Shown here: positions 1 to 4,589 of the stretch, one piece after another
Position numbering within the stretch: the first letter of the stretch is position 1
Layout of the letters: each line of letters starts with the position of its first letter
NCBI GenBank assembly: GCA_900756715.1
Contig: CAAELC010000161.1
Location: forward strand, 1 to 7,778
DNA length: 7,778 nucleotides
Reading direction: 5' to 3'
Source: an uncultured Oscillospiraceae bacterium
GTDB lineage: Bacteria > Bacillota > Clostridia > Oscillospirales > Oscillospiraceae
Position numbers and translations under genes: made by a program
Notes under the pieces: model-generated
What the model was told of the DNA's origin: nothing
The model's database searches: none
The model's input: only the letters and a program-made list of their open reading frames with translations

Positions 1-171
1 ACACTTTAACGAGTGTCTCTTTTCTATTTCATGAAAAATCTTTTGCTGATAGCGATGATTAAAGTCGTTTTCGGCGCATTTGCTGCAGCAGGCCCCCAAC
101 GGATTCCCATTGGGGGACCTGCTTATTTGCTTATTATGCGCGTTCCATCTGATTAGATTTTTTCTAAACAT
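1..171 (-). CDS. Partial small protein of unknown function, runs off left edge
   Basis: An open frame starts at ATG 171-169 and runs 57 codons to the window edge without a stop. An AAGGAAG ribosome binding site at 178-184 sits 6 nt upstream. The gene would start 21 nt after the stop of the XRE regulator, fitting the last position of the same minus-strand operon. The protein is basic and polar, starts MFRKNLIRWN, has a CCSKC cysteine cluster near residues 31-35 and a charged, probably helical stretch after it. I recognise no family. The CCSKC could bind a metal, but that is speculation. A strong hairpin (87-123) lies inside the frame, so the region may instead be an untranslated tail. An open run of this length also has some chance of arising by accident, so confidence is moderate. 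Confidence 0.45.
   Translation of the reverse strand, partial: MFRKNLIRWNAHNKQISRSPNGNPLGACCSKCAENDFNHRYQQKIFHEIEKRHSLKC
87..123. other. Strong GC-rich hairpin (13 bp stem, one bulge)
   Basis: The arm at 87-99 (AGCAGGCCCCCAA) pairs with 110-123 (TTGGGGGACCTGCT) with a single bulged A and a 10-nt loop. It lies about 70 nt beyond the XRE stop codon. There is no clean T run on either side; the plus-strand side continues TATTTGCTTATT, which is only weakly T-rich. It may be an imperfect terminator or an mRNA structure inside the small open frame that covers it. Confidence 0.4.
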
Positions 172-192
172 GCATTGCTTCCTTGCCAATTT

Positions 193-420
193 TTAACCTT
201 CGGTTTTATTTTCTTCCGGGTTATATTCCAGAATATCTCCGGGCTGACACTGGAGAACATCACAGATGGCAGCCAAGGTAGAAAAACGAATAGCGCTGAT
301 GTGTCCATTCTTCATTTTGGATAAGTTCATATTAGCAACACCGACTCTGGCGGATAATTCATTCAGACTCATTTTCCTGTCTGCCATAACGCGATCCAGC
401 CGCAAAATGATTTGTCCCAT
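193..420 (-). CDS. XRE-family (YozG-like) transcriptional regulator
   Basis: This is a single-domain DNA-binding protein of 75 residues, the size of the YozG-like Cro/C1 group. The helix-turn-helix covers about residues 18-37, with the sequence SLNELSARVGVANMNLSKMK, followed by the family's LAAICDVLQCQPGDILEY segment (residues 49-66). I chose ATG at 420 because AGGAGG (428-433) lies 7 nt upstream of it; a GTG two codons earlier would leave only 1 nt of spacing. The gene directly follows a DUF2975 membrane protein gene whose restored stop (433-435) overlaps the ribosome binding site, so the two are probably translationally coupled. DUF2975 and YozG-type regulators are a known neighbour pair (yoaS/yozG in Bacillus). 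It probably controls its own operon. The target site is unknown; the inverted repeat at 1705-1727 is a candidate. Confidence 0.9.
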   Translation of the reverse strand: MGQIILRLDRVMADRKMSLNELSARVGVANMNLSKMKNGHISAIRFSTLAAICDVLQCQPGDILEYNPEENKTEG

Positions 421-427
421 TTTCACG

Positions 428-433
428 CCTCCT
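428..433 (-). promoter_or_regulatory. Ribosome binding site deciding the XRE start
   Basis: AGGAGG on the minus strand is followed by CGTGAAA and then ATG at 420-418. The 7-nt spacing favours the ATG over the GTG at 426, which is 1 nt away. The site overlaps the restored stop codon of the upstream DUF2975 gene. Confidence 0.85.
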
Positions 434-1175
434 CACAGGGTCTCATCCGATTCCTTCTGCAGCTGCACACCGTACTTAAATACTGCAACCAATGCCATTG
501 TGACAATAAAAGCGATTAAGATACCCCATTAAATGCTGACTTGGATACTCTTGCCAGAAGCGTTTCACTGGCTGAGGCAAACGCTGCAACCGGAAGGAGT
601 GAGAATCCGAAGCTTCTCATTTTCCTGACTACATCACCGCAGAATGGAGATTCACACTTTTTCAGCACGGAAAATAGATTTCTCAGCATCCAGAGAGACA
701 CCGCTGCGGAGGCTGCAAACAGCGTAATGCATGCAAAAACCGTTATCAAATTTTTGGCATTGTATTCTGCAGGGGATGCCTCTGCTTCCATGATTTTTCT
801 TCCGCCCTCCGAGCGAATTTTAGCAGAGCCATAGGATCTGTTAAATAACTTCAGCTCGGTTTGGACCTCCTGATTCTTGGGCGGTGTAATGTGATTTCCG
901 TTGCTTTCAAGCATTGACTCCGGGCTGTCGCCTCCCGAATAAGTAAAGCTGCCTCCAAGAATATTCCATAGTGTGCCAAAAGTTTCGGTGCCGAAATGTA
1001 GTTCTGTGTGTTCGTCTACCCGAACACTTAGGGCATCCTCCGGAAGTGTTGCTATGAAGGCGGTTAATATGCAGCAAGAAACGGTAATTAGCGCAGCAAT
1101 AACAGATAAGGCAGTCATGATGACTTTGCCAATCTTGCCAAAGAGTCCAAATTTTGAAAGAGTATTTGTATACAA
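433..1175 (-). pseudogene. DUF2975-type membrane protein, single-base frameshift near C-terminus
   Basis: As sequenced, the frame from TTG 1175 ends at 516 after 219 residues. At 528-531 the reading frame is off by one base. Switching frame at TGG 528-526 continues for 31 more codons to TGA 435-433, beginning WGILIAFIVTMALVAVF and ending with a charged tail QLQKESDETL. This is the expected last helix and polar end of DUF2975 proteins. Restoring one base gives 247 residues with four transmembrane helices: about 15-44, 142-164, 188-210 and the restored one. The motif LFSVLKKCESPF after helix 2 is typical of the family. TTG is the chosen start because AGGAGA lies 6 nt upstream (1182-1187) and no ATG fits. 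Neighbour to the YozG-like regulator, as in other Bacillota. Function is unknown. It is either a true recent pseudogene or an assembly error. Confidence 0.8.
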
Positions 1176-1192
1176 ATGGTTCTCCTATTCCT

Positions 1193-1671
1193 TTAAATTA
1201 CTCTGCCATTGAATGTAGCCCAAATAAGCACGCCAACAGTCAGCAGCACCGTGGCTAAAAAAGACCAGAGGCGTGTTTGCCAATTTTTCTGCACGCCTAA
1301 AATGGTACCCGCTACGGTAGTACCCGTGACAAGAGGGGCGTGGTAAACCTTGATTTGCAAAAGGTTCCACAGGGGAACGATAAGTTCCGGCAAGGCCAGA
1401 ATGATACCCAGCTTTATCTTTCCGCCACAAAATCTGAAGGTGCAGTTTTCCCTGAAAAAATTGGCATGATAAGAATCAGCAGACTGGCAATTATCAGCCG
1501 CGCAACATCGTCGTTGATCTGGTACAGAAGGGAAGCCTCACCGCCCATAGATTTGAACATAATTCCGGTGAAAACGGCGATGGTATCACGCAGAAGAAAA
1601 AAAGCAAGTGGAACCAGAAATGCGGTAAAGAAAGCATTGTTCAGAAACCGGTGCTTTATAGTTTTTTCCAT
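1193..1671 (-). pseudogene. Unrecognised multi-spanning membrane protein, single-base frameshift
   Basis: The first frame starts at ATG 1671, with AAGGAGG at 1677-1683 and a 5-nt spacer, and would stop at 1414. The second half, in another frame, ends at TAA 1195-1193. The two join at the A6/T6 run 1455-1460: one extra T gives MPIFFRENC and then FCGGKIKLGIILALPELIVP with no stop. The restored length is exactly 160 codons (159 residues). The protein is very hydrophobic, with likely helices near 10-35, 55-72, 88-108 and 134-153. I do not recognise the family. The N-terminal half faintly resembles CPBP-type intramembrane proteases, but no EExxxR motif is present. It is the first gene of the operon, 17 nt before the DUF2975 gene. 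Gene decay or a homopolymer sequencing error would both explain the break. Confidence 0.65.
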
Positions 1672-1676
1672 ATAGA

Positions 1677-1683
1677 CCTCCTT
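1677..1683 (-). promoter_or_regulatory. Ribosome binding site deciding the first operon gene start
   Basis: A full AAGGAGG lies 5 nt before ATG 1671. A TTG at 1686 would place the start codon on top of this site, so the ATG is preferred. Confidence 0.85.
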
Positions 1684-1695
1684 CAAAGGTCGGAT

Positions 1696-1724
1696 AACAT
1701 AAAAAATTTAACGATATTCGTTAA
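1696..1724 (-). promoter_or_regulatory. Putative sigma-A promoter of the left operon
   Basis: On the minus strand, TTAACG (1724-1719) and TATGTT (1701-1696) are 17 bp apart, 4/6 and 4/6 matches to the consensus. Transcription would start near 1690, leaving a very short leader before the ribosome binding site at 1677-1683. The promoter is largely covered by the inverted repeat 1705-1727. Confidence 0.45.
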
Positions 1725-1727
1725 ATT
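1705..1727. promoter_or_regulatory. Perfect inverted repeat, probable repressor operator
   Basis: AATTTAACGA and TCGTTAAATT form perfect 10-bp arms around a 3-bp centre (TAT). The site covers the -35 element and spacer of the predicted promoter, so a dimeric repressor bound here would block transcription. The size and symmetry resemble TetR-family or similar operators. No TetR gene is in the window; the candidates are the YozG-like regulator at the end of this operon or a protein encoded elsewhere. Confidence 0.65.
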
Positions 1728-1770
1728 CGTGGTATCGTGAGGAATTGCCCCTGTCAGGCGATTCTTTATG

Positions 1771-1795
1771 ATTGTCATAAAATTTTAATGACAAT
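1771..1795. repeat. Inverted repeat, operator-like
   Basis: ATTGTCAT (1771-1778) and ATGACAAT (1788-1795) are perfect 8-bp arms around a 9-bp AT-only centre that is itself nearly symmetric. No T run follows it that would make it a terminator, so a protein-binding site is more likely. Its target gene is unclear. Confidence 0.45.
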
Positions 1796-1830
1796 TGTTA
1801 GACATGCTTGCCCCGGCATAGAGGTACTAA

Positions 1831-2001
1831 TCCACAGCCTCCGGGATTCTGTTGGCCACCGGTGCTCTCTTTATGAAATTCCTTGCCGCCATTTGACAGA
1901 AGGCGTTTCCTCCTCAGGCTCTTGACAGTCTGCCCTTCGGCCGCTATGATACAGACATCGCAGGAAAAGAGGACCCGGACATCCGGCGGAGCAGATTATA
2001 G
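1831..2001 (+). pseudogene. Possible remnant of a membrane protein C-terminus
   Basis: Reading from 1831, the frame gives a hydrophobic helix (SGILLATGALFMKFLAAI, about 1837-1893), then an in-frame TGA at 1894-1896, then QKAFPPQALDSLPFGRYD followed by a charged tail ending RRSRL at a TAG (1999-2001). A helix followed by a polar, charged tail looks like the end of an integral membrane protein. There is no start codon or upstream part, so this would be a truncated and interrupted relic. I do not recognise the family. It could be chance, since the frame is short, but the composition matches the GC-rich genes to the right rather than the AT-rich operon to the left. Confidence 0.3.
1922..1950 (+). 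promoter_or_regulatory. Near-perfect sigma-A promoter match
   Basis: TTGACA (1922-1927), a 17-bp spacer and TATGAT (1945-1950) match 11 of 12 consensus bases. If used, it would make an RNA starting near 1957 with about 170 nt of leader before the ABC ATPase gene. It lies inside the putative gene remnant, so it may be accidental. Confidence 0.4.
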
Positions 2002-2023
2002 GTGCCGCTGCATCGGACGCAAC

Positions 2024-2050
2024 TTTTGTTAACAAAAATAGGACTATTTT
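2024..2050. promoter_or_regulatory. Overlapping palindromes upstream of the ABC operon
   Basis: TTTTGTTAACAAAA (2024-2037) is a perfect 14-bp palindrome. It overlaps a second inverted repeat, AAAATA-GGAC-TATTTT (2035-2050). Both lie just upstream of the predicted operon promoter, a plausible position for binding of the operon's own XRE-AbrB regulator. That link is inferred from position only. Confidence 0.45.
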
Positions 2051-2065
2051 GTAATTTCGGGTTGG

Positions 2066-2094
2066 TGGAAACGGATGCTTTTAAAGATTACAAT
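2066..2094 (+). promoter_or_regulatory. Putative promoter of the ABC operon
   Basis: TGGAAA (2066-2071) and TACAAT (2089-2094) are separated by 17 bp. Transcription would start near 2101 and give a leader of under 30 nt containing GGAGG at 2116-2120. Confidence 0.4.
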
Positions 2095-2115
2095 ATTCAT
2101 ATAAATCAGAATGCC

Positions 2116-2120
2116 GGAGG
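2116..2120 (+). promoter_or_regulatory. Ribosome binding site deciding the ABC ATPase start
   Basis: GGAGG lies 8 nt before ATG 2129. An in-frame ATG at 2111 is upstream of this site and has no ribosome binding site of its own, so it is not used as the start. Confidence 0.85.
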
Positions 2121-2128
2121 CGTTTGAG

Positions 2129-2863
2129 ATGAGTATTGTAAGAATCACTGGCCTGAAAAAATCCTATCCAACCTTTGAATTGGGCCGCGTGTCCTTTGCC
2201 CTTGAGGCCGGCCGCATCACCGGCTTTATTGGCAGAAACGGTGCAGGCAAAACCACCACCATCAAGTCCATGCTGAATATGGTTCATCCGGACGAAGGGG
2301 AGATTGAATATTTCGGGATGCCCCTTTGCGGCAACGAGGCCGCGATCAAGCAGCGGATTGGCTATTCCACCGGCAGCGTCAACTGGTATCCCCGCAAAAA
2401 GATCAGGGACATTGCCGCTGTCATGAAGACCTTTTATGGCAGTTGGGATGAAGCCCTGTACCGCCGGTATCTGAGTCTGTTCCATCTGGACGAGGAAAAG
2501 CGTGCGATAGAGCTGTCAGAGGGCATGAAGGTAAAGTGCAACCTGCTCTTTGCGCTGTCCCATGGGGCGGAGGTGCTGATTCTGGATGAGCCCACCAGCG
2601 GTCTGGATCCGTTTTCAAGAGAGGAATTGCTGGAAATTTTTCAGCAGATCCGGGGAGAGGGGGCAGCCCTGTTTTTCTCCACCCACATCATCGCGGATAT
2701 TGAAAAATGCGCCGATGACATCGTGTATATATCCCGCGGCAAGATTGCGGCAGCAATGTCCGGCGATGAATTCCGGCGCAGCCGCATGGCGGCGGGGGAG
2801 TCTCTGGAGGAGGCTTTCCTGCGCATGGGGCGGATGGAGCGGGAGGTGCAGTGCCATGCGTAA
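2129..2863 (+). CDS. ABC transporter ATP-binding protein (YtrB-like)
   Basis: The 244-residue nucleotide-binding subunit powers the ABC-2 permease encoded next. Visible motifs: Walker A GRNGAGKT at 35-42, Walker B and catalytic glutamate VLILDEP at 149-155 (E154), D-loop SGLD at 157-160, and H-loop histidine 186 in FFSTH. The signature is LSEGMK at 129-134 rather than LSGGQ. The segment where the Q-loop glutamine is expected (about 78-88) reads GYSTGSVNWYP and lacks a clear Gln. Both deviations, and the FYGSWDEALYRRYLSLFHL segment before the signature, fit the YtrB-like subgroup often found beside small regulators in Bacillota. The gene ends 8 nt inside the permease gene. The substrate cannot be read from the sequence; members of this group take part in export or cell-envelope stress responses. 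Confidence 0.93.
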   Translation: MSIVRITGLKKSYPTFELGRVSFALEAGRITGFIGRNGAGKTTTIKSMLNMVHPDEGEIEYFGMPLCGNEAAIKQRIGYSTGSVNWYPRKKIRDIAAVMKTFYGSWDEALYRRYLSLFHLDEEKRAIELSEGMKVKCNLLFALSHGAEVLILDEPTSGLDPFSREELLEIFQQIRGEGAALFFSTHIIADIEKCADDIVYISRGKIAAAMSGDEFRRSRMAAGESLEEAFLRMGRMEREVQCHA

Positions 2864-3518
2864 CATGCGCAGCATATTGCGGAAAGAGGTGCGCCTGAGT
2901 ACCCTGCCGATCGTCTTCTTTTTCGCGCTGTTCGGACTGATGTTTCTGCTGCCCGGTTACCCGGTGCTCTGCGGCGCTTTCTTCCTGACGCTTGGGCTGT
3001 ATCAGAACTTTAAATACGCAAGAGAGTGCAATGACCTGGTGTTTTCCGTTCTGCTTCCCATTGCAAAAAAAGATGTGGTCAAGGGGAAATTTGCACTTGC
3101 CTGCCTTGCTGAGCTGCTCAGCTTTGCGCTGATGCTGGTGTCTGTTCTCGTCCGGATGACGGTGCTTTCGGATTCCCCGGTATACAGAGAAAATGCGCTC
3201 ATGAATGCAAATCTGTTTGCGCTGGGAGTGGCGCTGGTGCTGTTTGGAATCTTCAATCTTGTGTTCATTGGCGGCTTTTTTAAAACCGGCTATAAAACAG
3301 GGAAACCGTTTATCCTCTATATGATGATAAGCTTTCTGGTCATAAGTGTGTCCGAGGCCCTTCACCATTTTCCGGGAATGGAGGCACTCAATGCCTTTGG
3401 CTTCGATTCCATTTGCTTACAGGCCGGCACTTTGGCCGCAGGTGTGGTTTGCTGCGCGGGCCTTACAGCTTTTTCCTGTGCGGTGTCCTGCCGCAGATTT
3501 GAAAAAATCGACCTGTAG
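2856..3518 (+). CDS. ABC-2 type transporter permease subunit
   Basis: This 220-residue integral membrane protein has about six hydrophobic helices: two near 16-50, then near 85-107, 122-147, 155-172 and 188-210. It carries the conserved loop LVFSVLLPIAKKDVVKGK (about 59-77) between helices 2 and 3, characteristic of the ABC2_membrane_5-like permeases that pair with YtrB-type ATPases. The start at ATG 2856 has GGGAGG (2841-2846) 9 nt upstream and overlaps the ATPase gene by 8 nt, so the subunits are probably co-translated. The open frame extends further upstream, but that part is only the shadow of the ATPase gene. The partner is the ATPase just before it; the substrate is unknown. Confidence 0.88.
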   Translation: MRNMRSILRKEVRLSTLPIVFFFALFGLMFLLPGYPVLCGAFFLTLGLYQNFKYARECNDLVFSVLLPIAKKDVVKGKFALACLAELLSFALMLVSVLVRMTVLSDSPVYRENALMNANLFALGVALVLFGIFNLVFIGGFFKTGYKTGKPFILYMMISFLVISVSEALHHFPGMEALNAFGFDSICLQAGTLAAGVVCCAGLTAFSCAVSCRRFEKIDL

Positions 3519-3570
3519 CAGACTGAAAAAGTCCCGAAGGAACACACTGCAAACAGAAGGGAGAATATGC

Positions 3571-3999
3571 ATGCTGAGAGACAACCTGATTATGCTGCGG
3601 AGTATGAATGGCTTTTCGCAGGAGGAGGTGTCCGAAAGAATCGGAATATCCCGTCAGGCCTACGCCAAATGGGAAAGCGGGAAAACCGTTCCGGATATTG
3701 AAAAGTGCCTGCTTCTGGCCGAGCTGTACGGCGTGACCATTGACAGTCTGGTCAAAACCAATAAGCTGGAAGAAAAGGTTGTGCCTCCGGCACCGGCGGG
3801 GAAGAATATCTGGGGCGCTGTAACCCTGAATGAGCGCGGGCAGATTGTGATACCCAAAGCGGCACGGGACCATTTCGGGTTTACAGAGGGGCAGCGCCTG
3901 ATTTTGCTGAGCGCGGACGAGGAAGGGCTTGCCCTTGTACCTGCCGAATGGTTTGAAAAAAGGCTTGCGCTGCTGGGAAAGGTTGTATCGGATCAATGA
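3571..3999 (+). CDS. XRE regulator fused to a SpoVT/AbrB domain
   Basis: The 142-residue protein joins two DNA-binding modules. Residues 3-60 form a Cro/C1-type helix-turn-helix (FSQEEVSERIGISRQAYAKW, then ESGKTVPDIEKCLLLAELYGV). After a proline/alanine linker at 72-76, residues 81-125 form an AbrB-like swapped-hairpin domain (GAVTLNERGQIVIPKAARDH, then LGLVP-type end GLALVP). AbrB domains dimerise, so the protein may bind symmetric sites. The start at ATG 3571 has AAGGGAG (3557-3563) 7 nt upstream; the frame continues upstream only as a shadow of the permease gene. It lies 52 nt after the permease gene and overlaps the next gene by 4 nt. It is the likely autoregulator of this operon, perhaps through the palindromes at 2024-2050 (inference). 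Confidence 0.92.
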   Translation: MLRDNLIMLRSMNGFSQEEVSERIGISRQAYAKWESGKTVPDIEKCLLLAELYGVTIDSLVKTNKLEEKVVPPAPAGKNIWGAVTLNERGQIVIPKAARDHFGFTEGQRLILLSADEEGLALVPAEWFEKRLALLGKVVSDQ

Positions 4000-4487
4000 A
4001 AAAACCAAAGATTGATGATAAGGGCTTCAGCGTCCCGCTGGCGCTGACGGACATGATTCCGGTGCTGTTTTTTGGACTTTCTGCCATACGGGTCGGGCAA
4101 TTGTTTTCCAGCGCACTTTTTGTGACGGGGGCGGCGGTTTGCCTGCTTTCCGGCATTGTGAAGGTGTTGTGGAAGCTGATTGTCGCCGTGTCCCACCGGA
4201 GCGTCTGGCCGATGTTTATGCAGATGCGTATTTTCATGCCGGCGGGCTTTCTTCTGATGCTGGCTGCGCTGTTCGTTGGCCGTGCAGACCTGAATGGCAG
4301 GGCAATCCTTGCCGGGCTTCTTAGCTTCCCAGCGTGCATCTTTTTCGGTCTCAGCATGCTGGGAATGGTGCTTATGGTGATTTTTGCCATCAAACTGGAT
4401 TCCGGCAATCCAAAGGCAAACTGGCTGGAGCAGGCGGTGAATGGGGCCGCGCAGGCATGCTTTTTCGTTGGGCTTTTGCTGGTATAA
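3996..4487 (+). CDS. Small integral membrane protein of unknown function
   Basis: This 163-residue protein is mostly hydrophobic, with four to five predicted helices (about 18-35, 37-64, 76-95, 103-132 and 146-163) and a short basic N-terminus (MKKPKIDDKG). I do not recognise the family. The start ATG overlaps the stop of the XRE-AbrB regulator gene in an ATGA, and no strong ribosome binding site precedes it, so translation probably depends on re-initiation after the regulator. That coupling suggests it works with the regulator or the ABC system, for example as a membrane sensor holding the regulator or an accessory permease subunit; this is inference from position only. Confidence 0.8.
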   Translation: MKKPKIDDKGFSVPLALTDMIPVLFFGLSAIRVGQLFSSALFVTGAAVCLLSGIVKVLWKLIVAVSHRSVWPMFMQMRIFMPAGFLLMLAALFVGRADLNGRAILAGLLSFPACIFFGLSMLGMVLMVIFAIKLDSGNPKANWLEQAVNGAAQACFFVGLLLV

Positions 4488-4497
4488 CAGAGTGTAT

Positions 4498-4541
4498 AAA
4501 AAAATAGCGGGGAGGAGAATGCATCTGCATTCTCCTCCCCG
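4498..4541 (-). terminator. Rho-independent terminator, 16-bp perfect stem
   Basis: CGGGGAGGAGAATGCA (4508-4523) and TGCATTCTCCTCCCCG (4526-4541) pair perfectly around TC. On the minus strand the stem is followed by CTA and then seven T residues, an excellent terminator for the carB-dapF gene ending at 4590. On the plus strand it is followed only by TTGTTCGATTT, so it may stop the ABC operon less efficiently. It serves two convergent genes. Confidence 0.9.
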
Positions 4542-4589
4542 TTGTTCGATTTCCGACTATGCTGCCGGTGTTGCGGTGTTCTGCGCCGA

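Larger units (their letters stand above)
1740..2128. other. Intergenic region between divergent operons
   Basis: This stretch has no intact gene. From left to right it holds an inverted repeat (1771-1795), the likely remnant of a membrane protein gene on the plus strand (1831-2001), a consensus-like promoter inside that remnant (1922-1950), overlapping palindromes (2024-2050) and a likely promoter for the ABC operon (2066-2094). Confidence 0.7.

Noticed and set aside
1..23. Small hairpin ACACT-TTAACG-AGTGT followed by T-rich bases, as a terminator
   Set aside because: The visible stem is only 5 bp and the sequence lies inside the open frame 1-171, so there is not enough support.
1193..1671. 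CPBP intramembrane protease assignment for the first operon gene
   Set aside because: The hydrophobic pattern is faintly similar, but the EExxxR and histidine motifs of that family are absent.
1737..1925. 62-codon plus-strand open frame
   Set aside because: It has no ribosome binding site and crosses the inverted repeat at 1771-1795; another frame in the same stretch looks more protein-like.
2586..2855. Upstream extension of the permease frame
   Set aside because: This part overlaps the ATPase coding sequence in another frame; the ribosome binding site at 2841-2846 and the membrane protein start both point to ATG 2856.
3346..3570. Upstream extension of the XRE-AbrB frame
   Set aside because: It overlaps the permease gene and encodes no domain; the helix-turn-helix begins just after ATG 3571, which has a good ribosome binding site.
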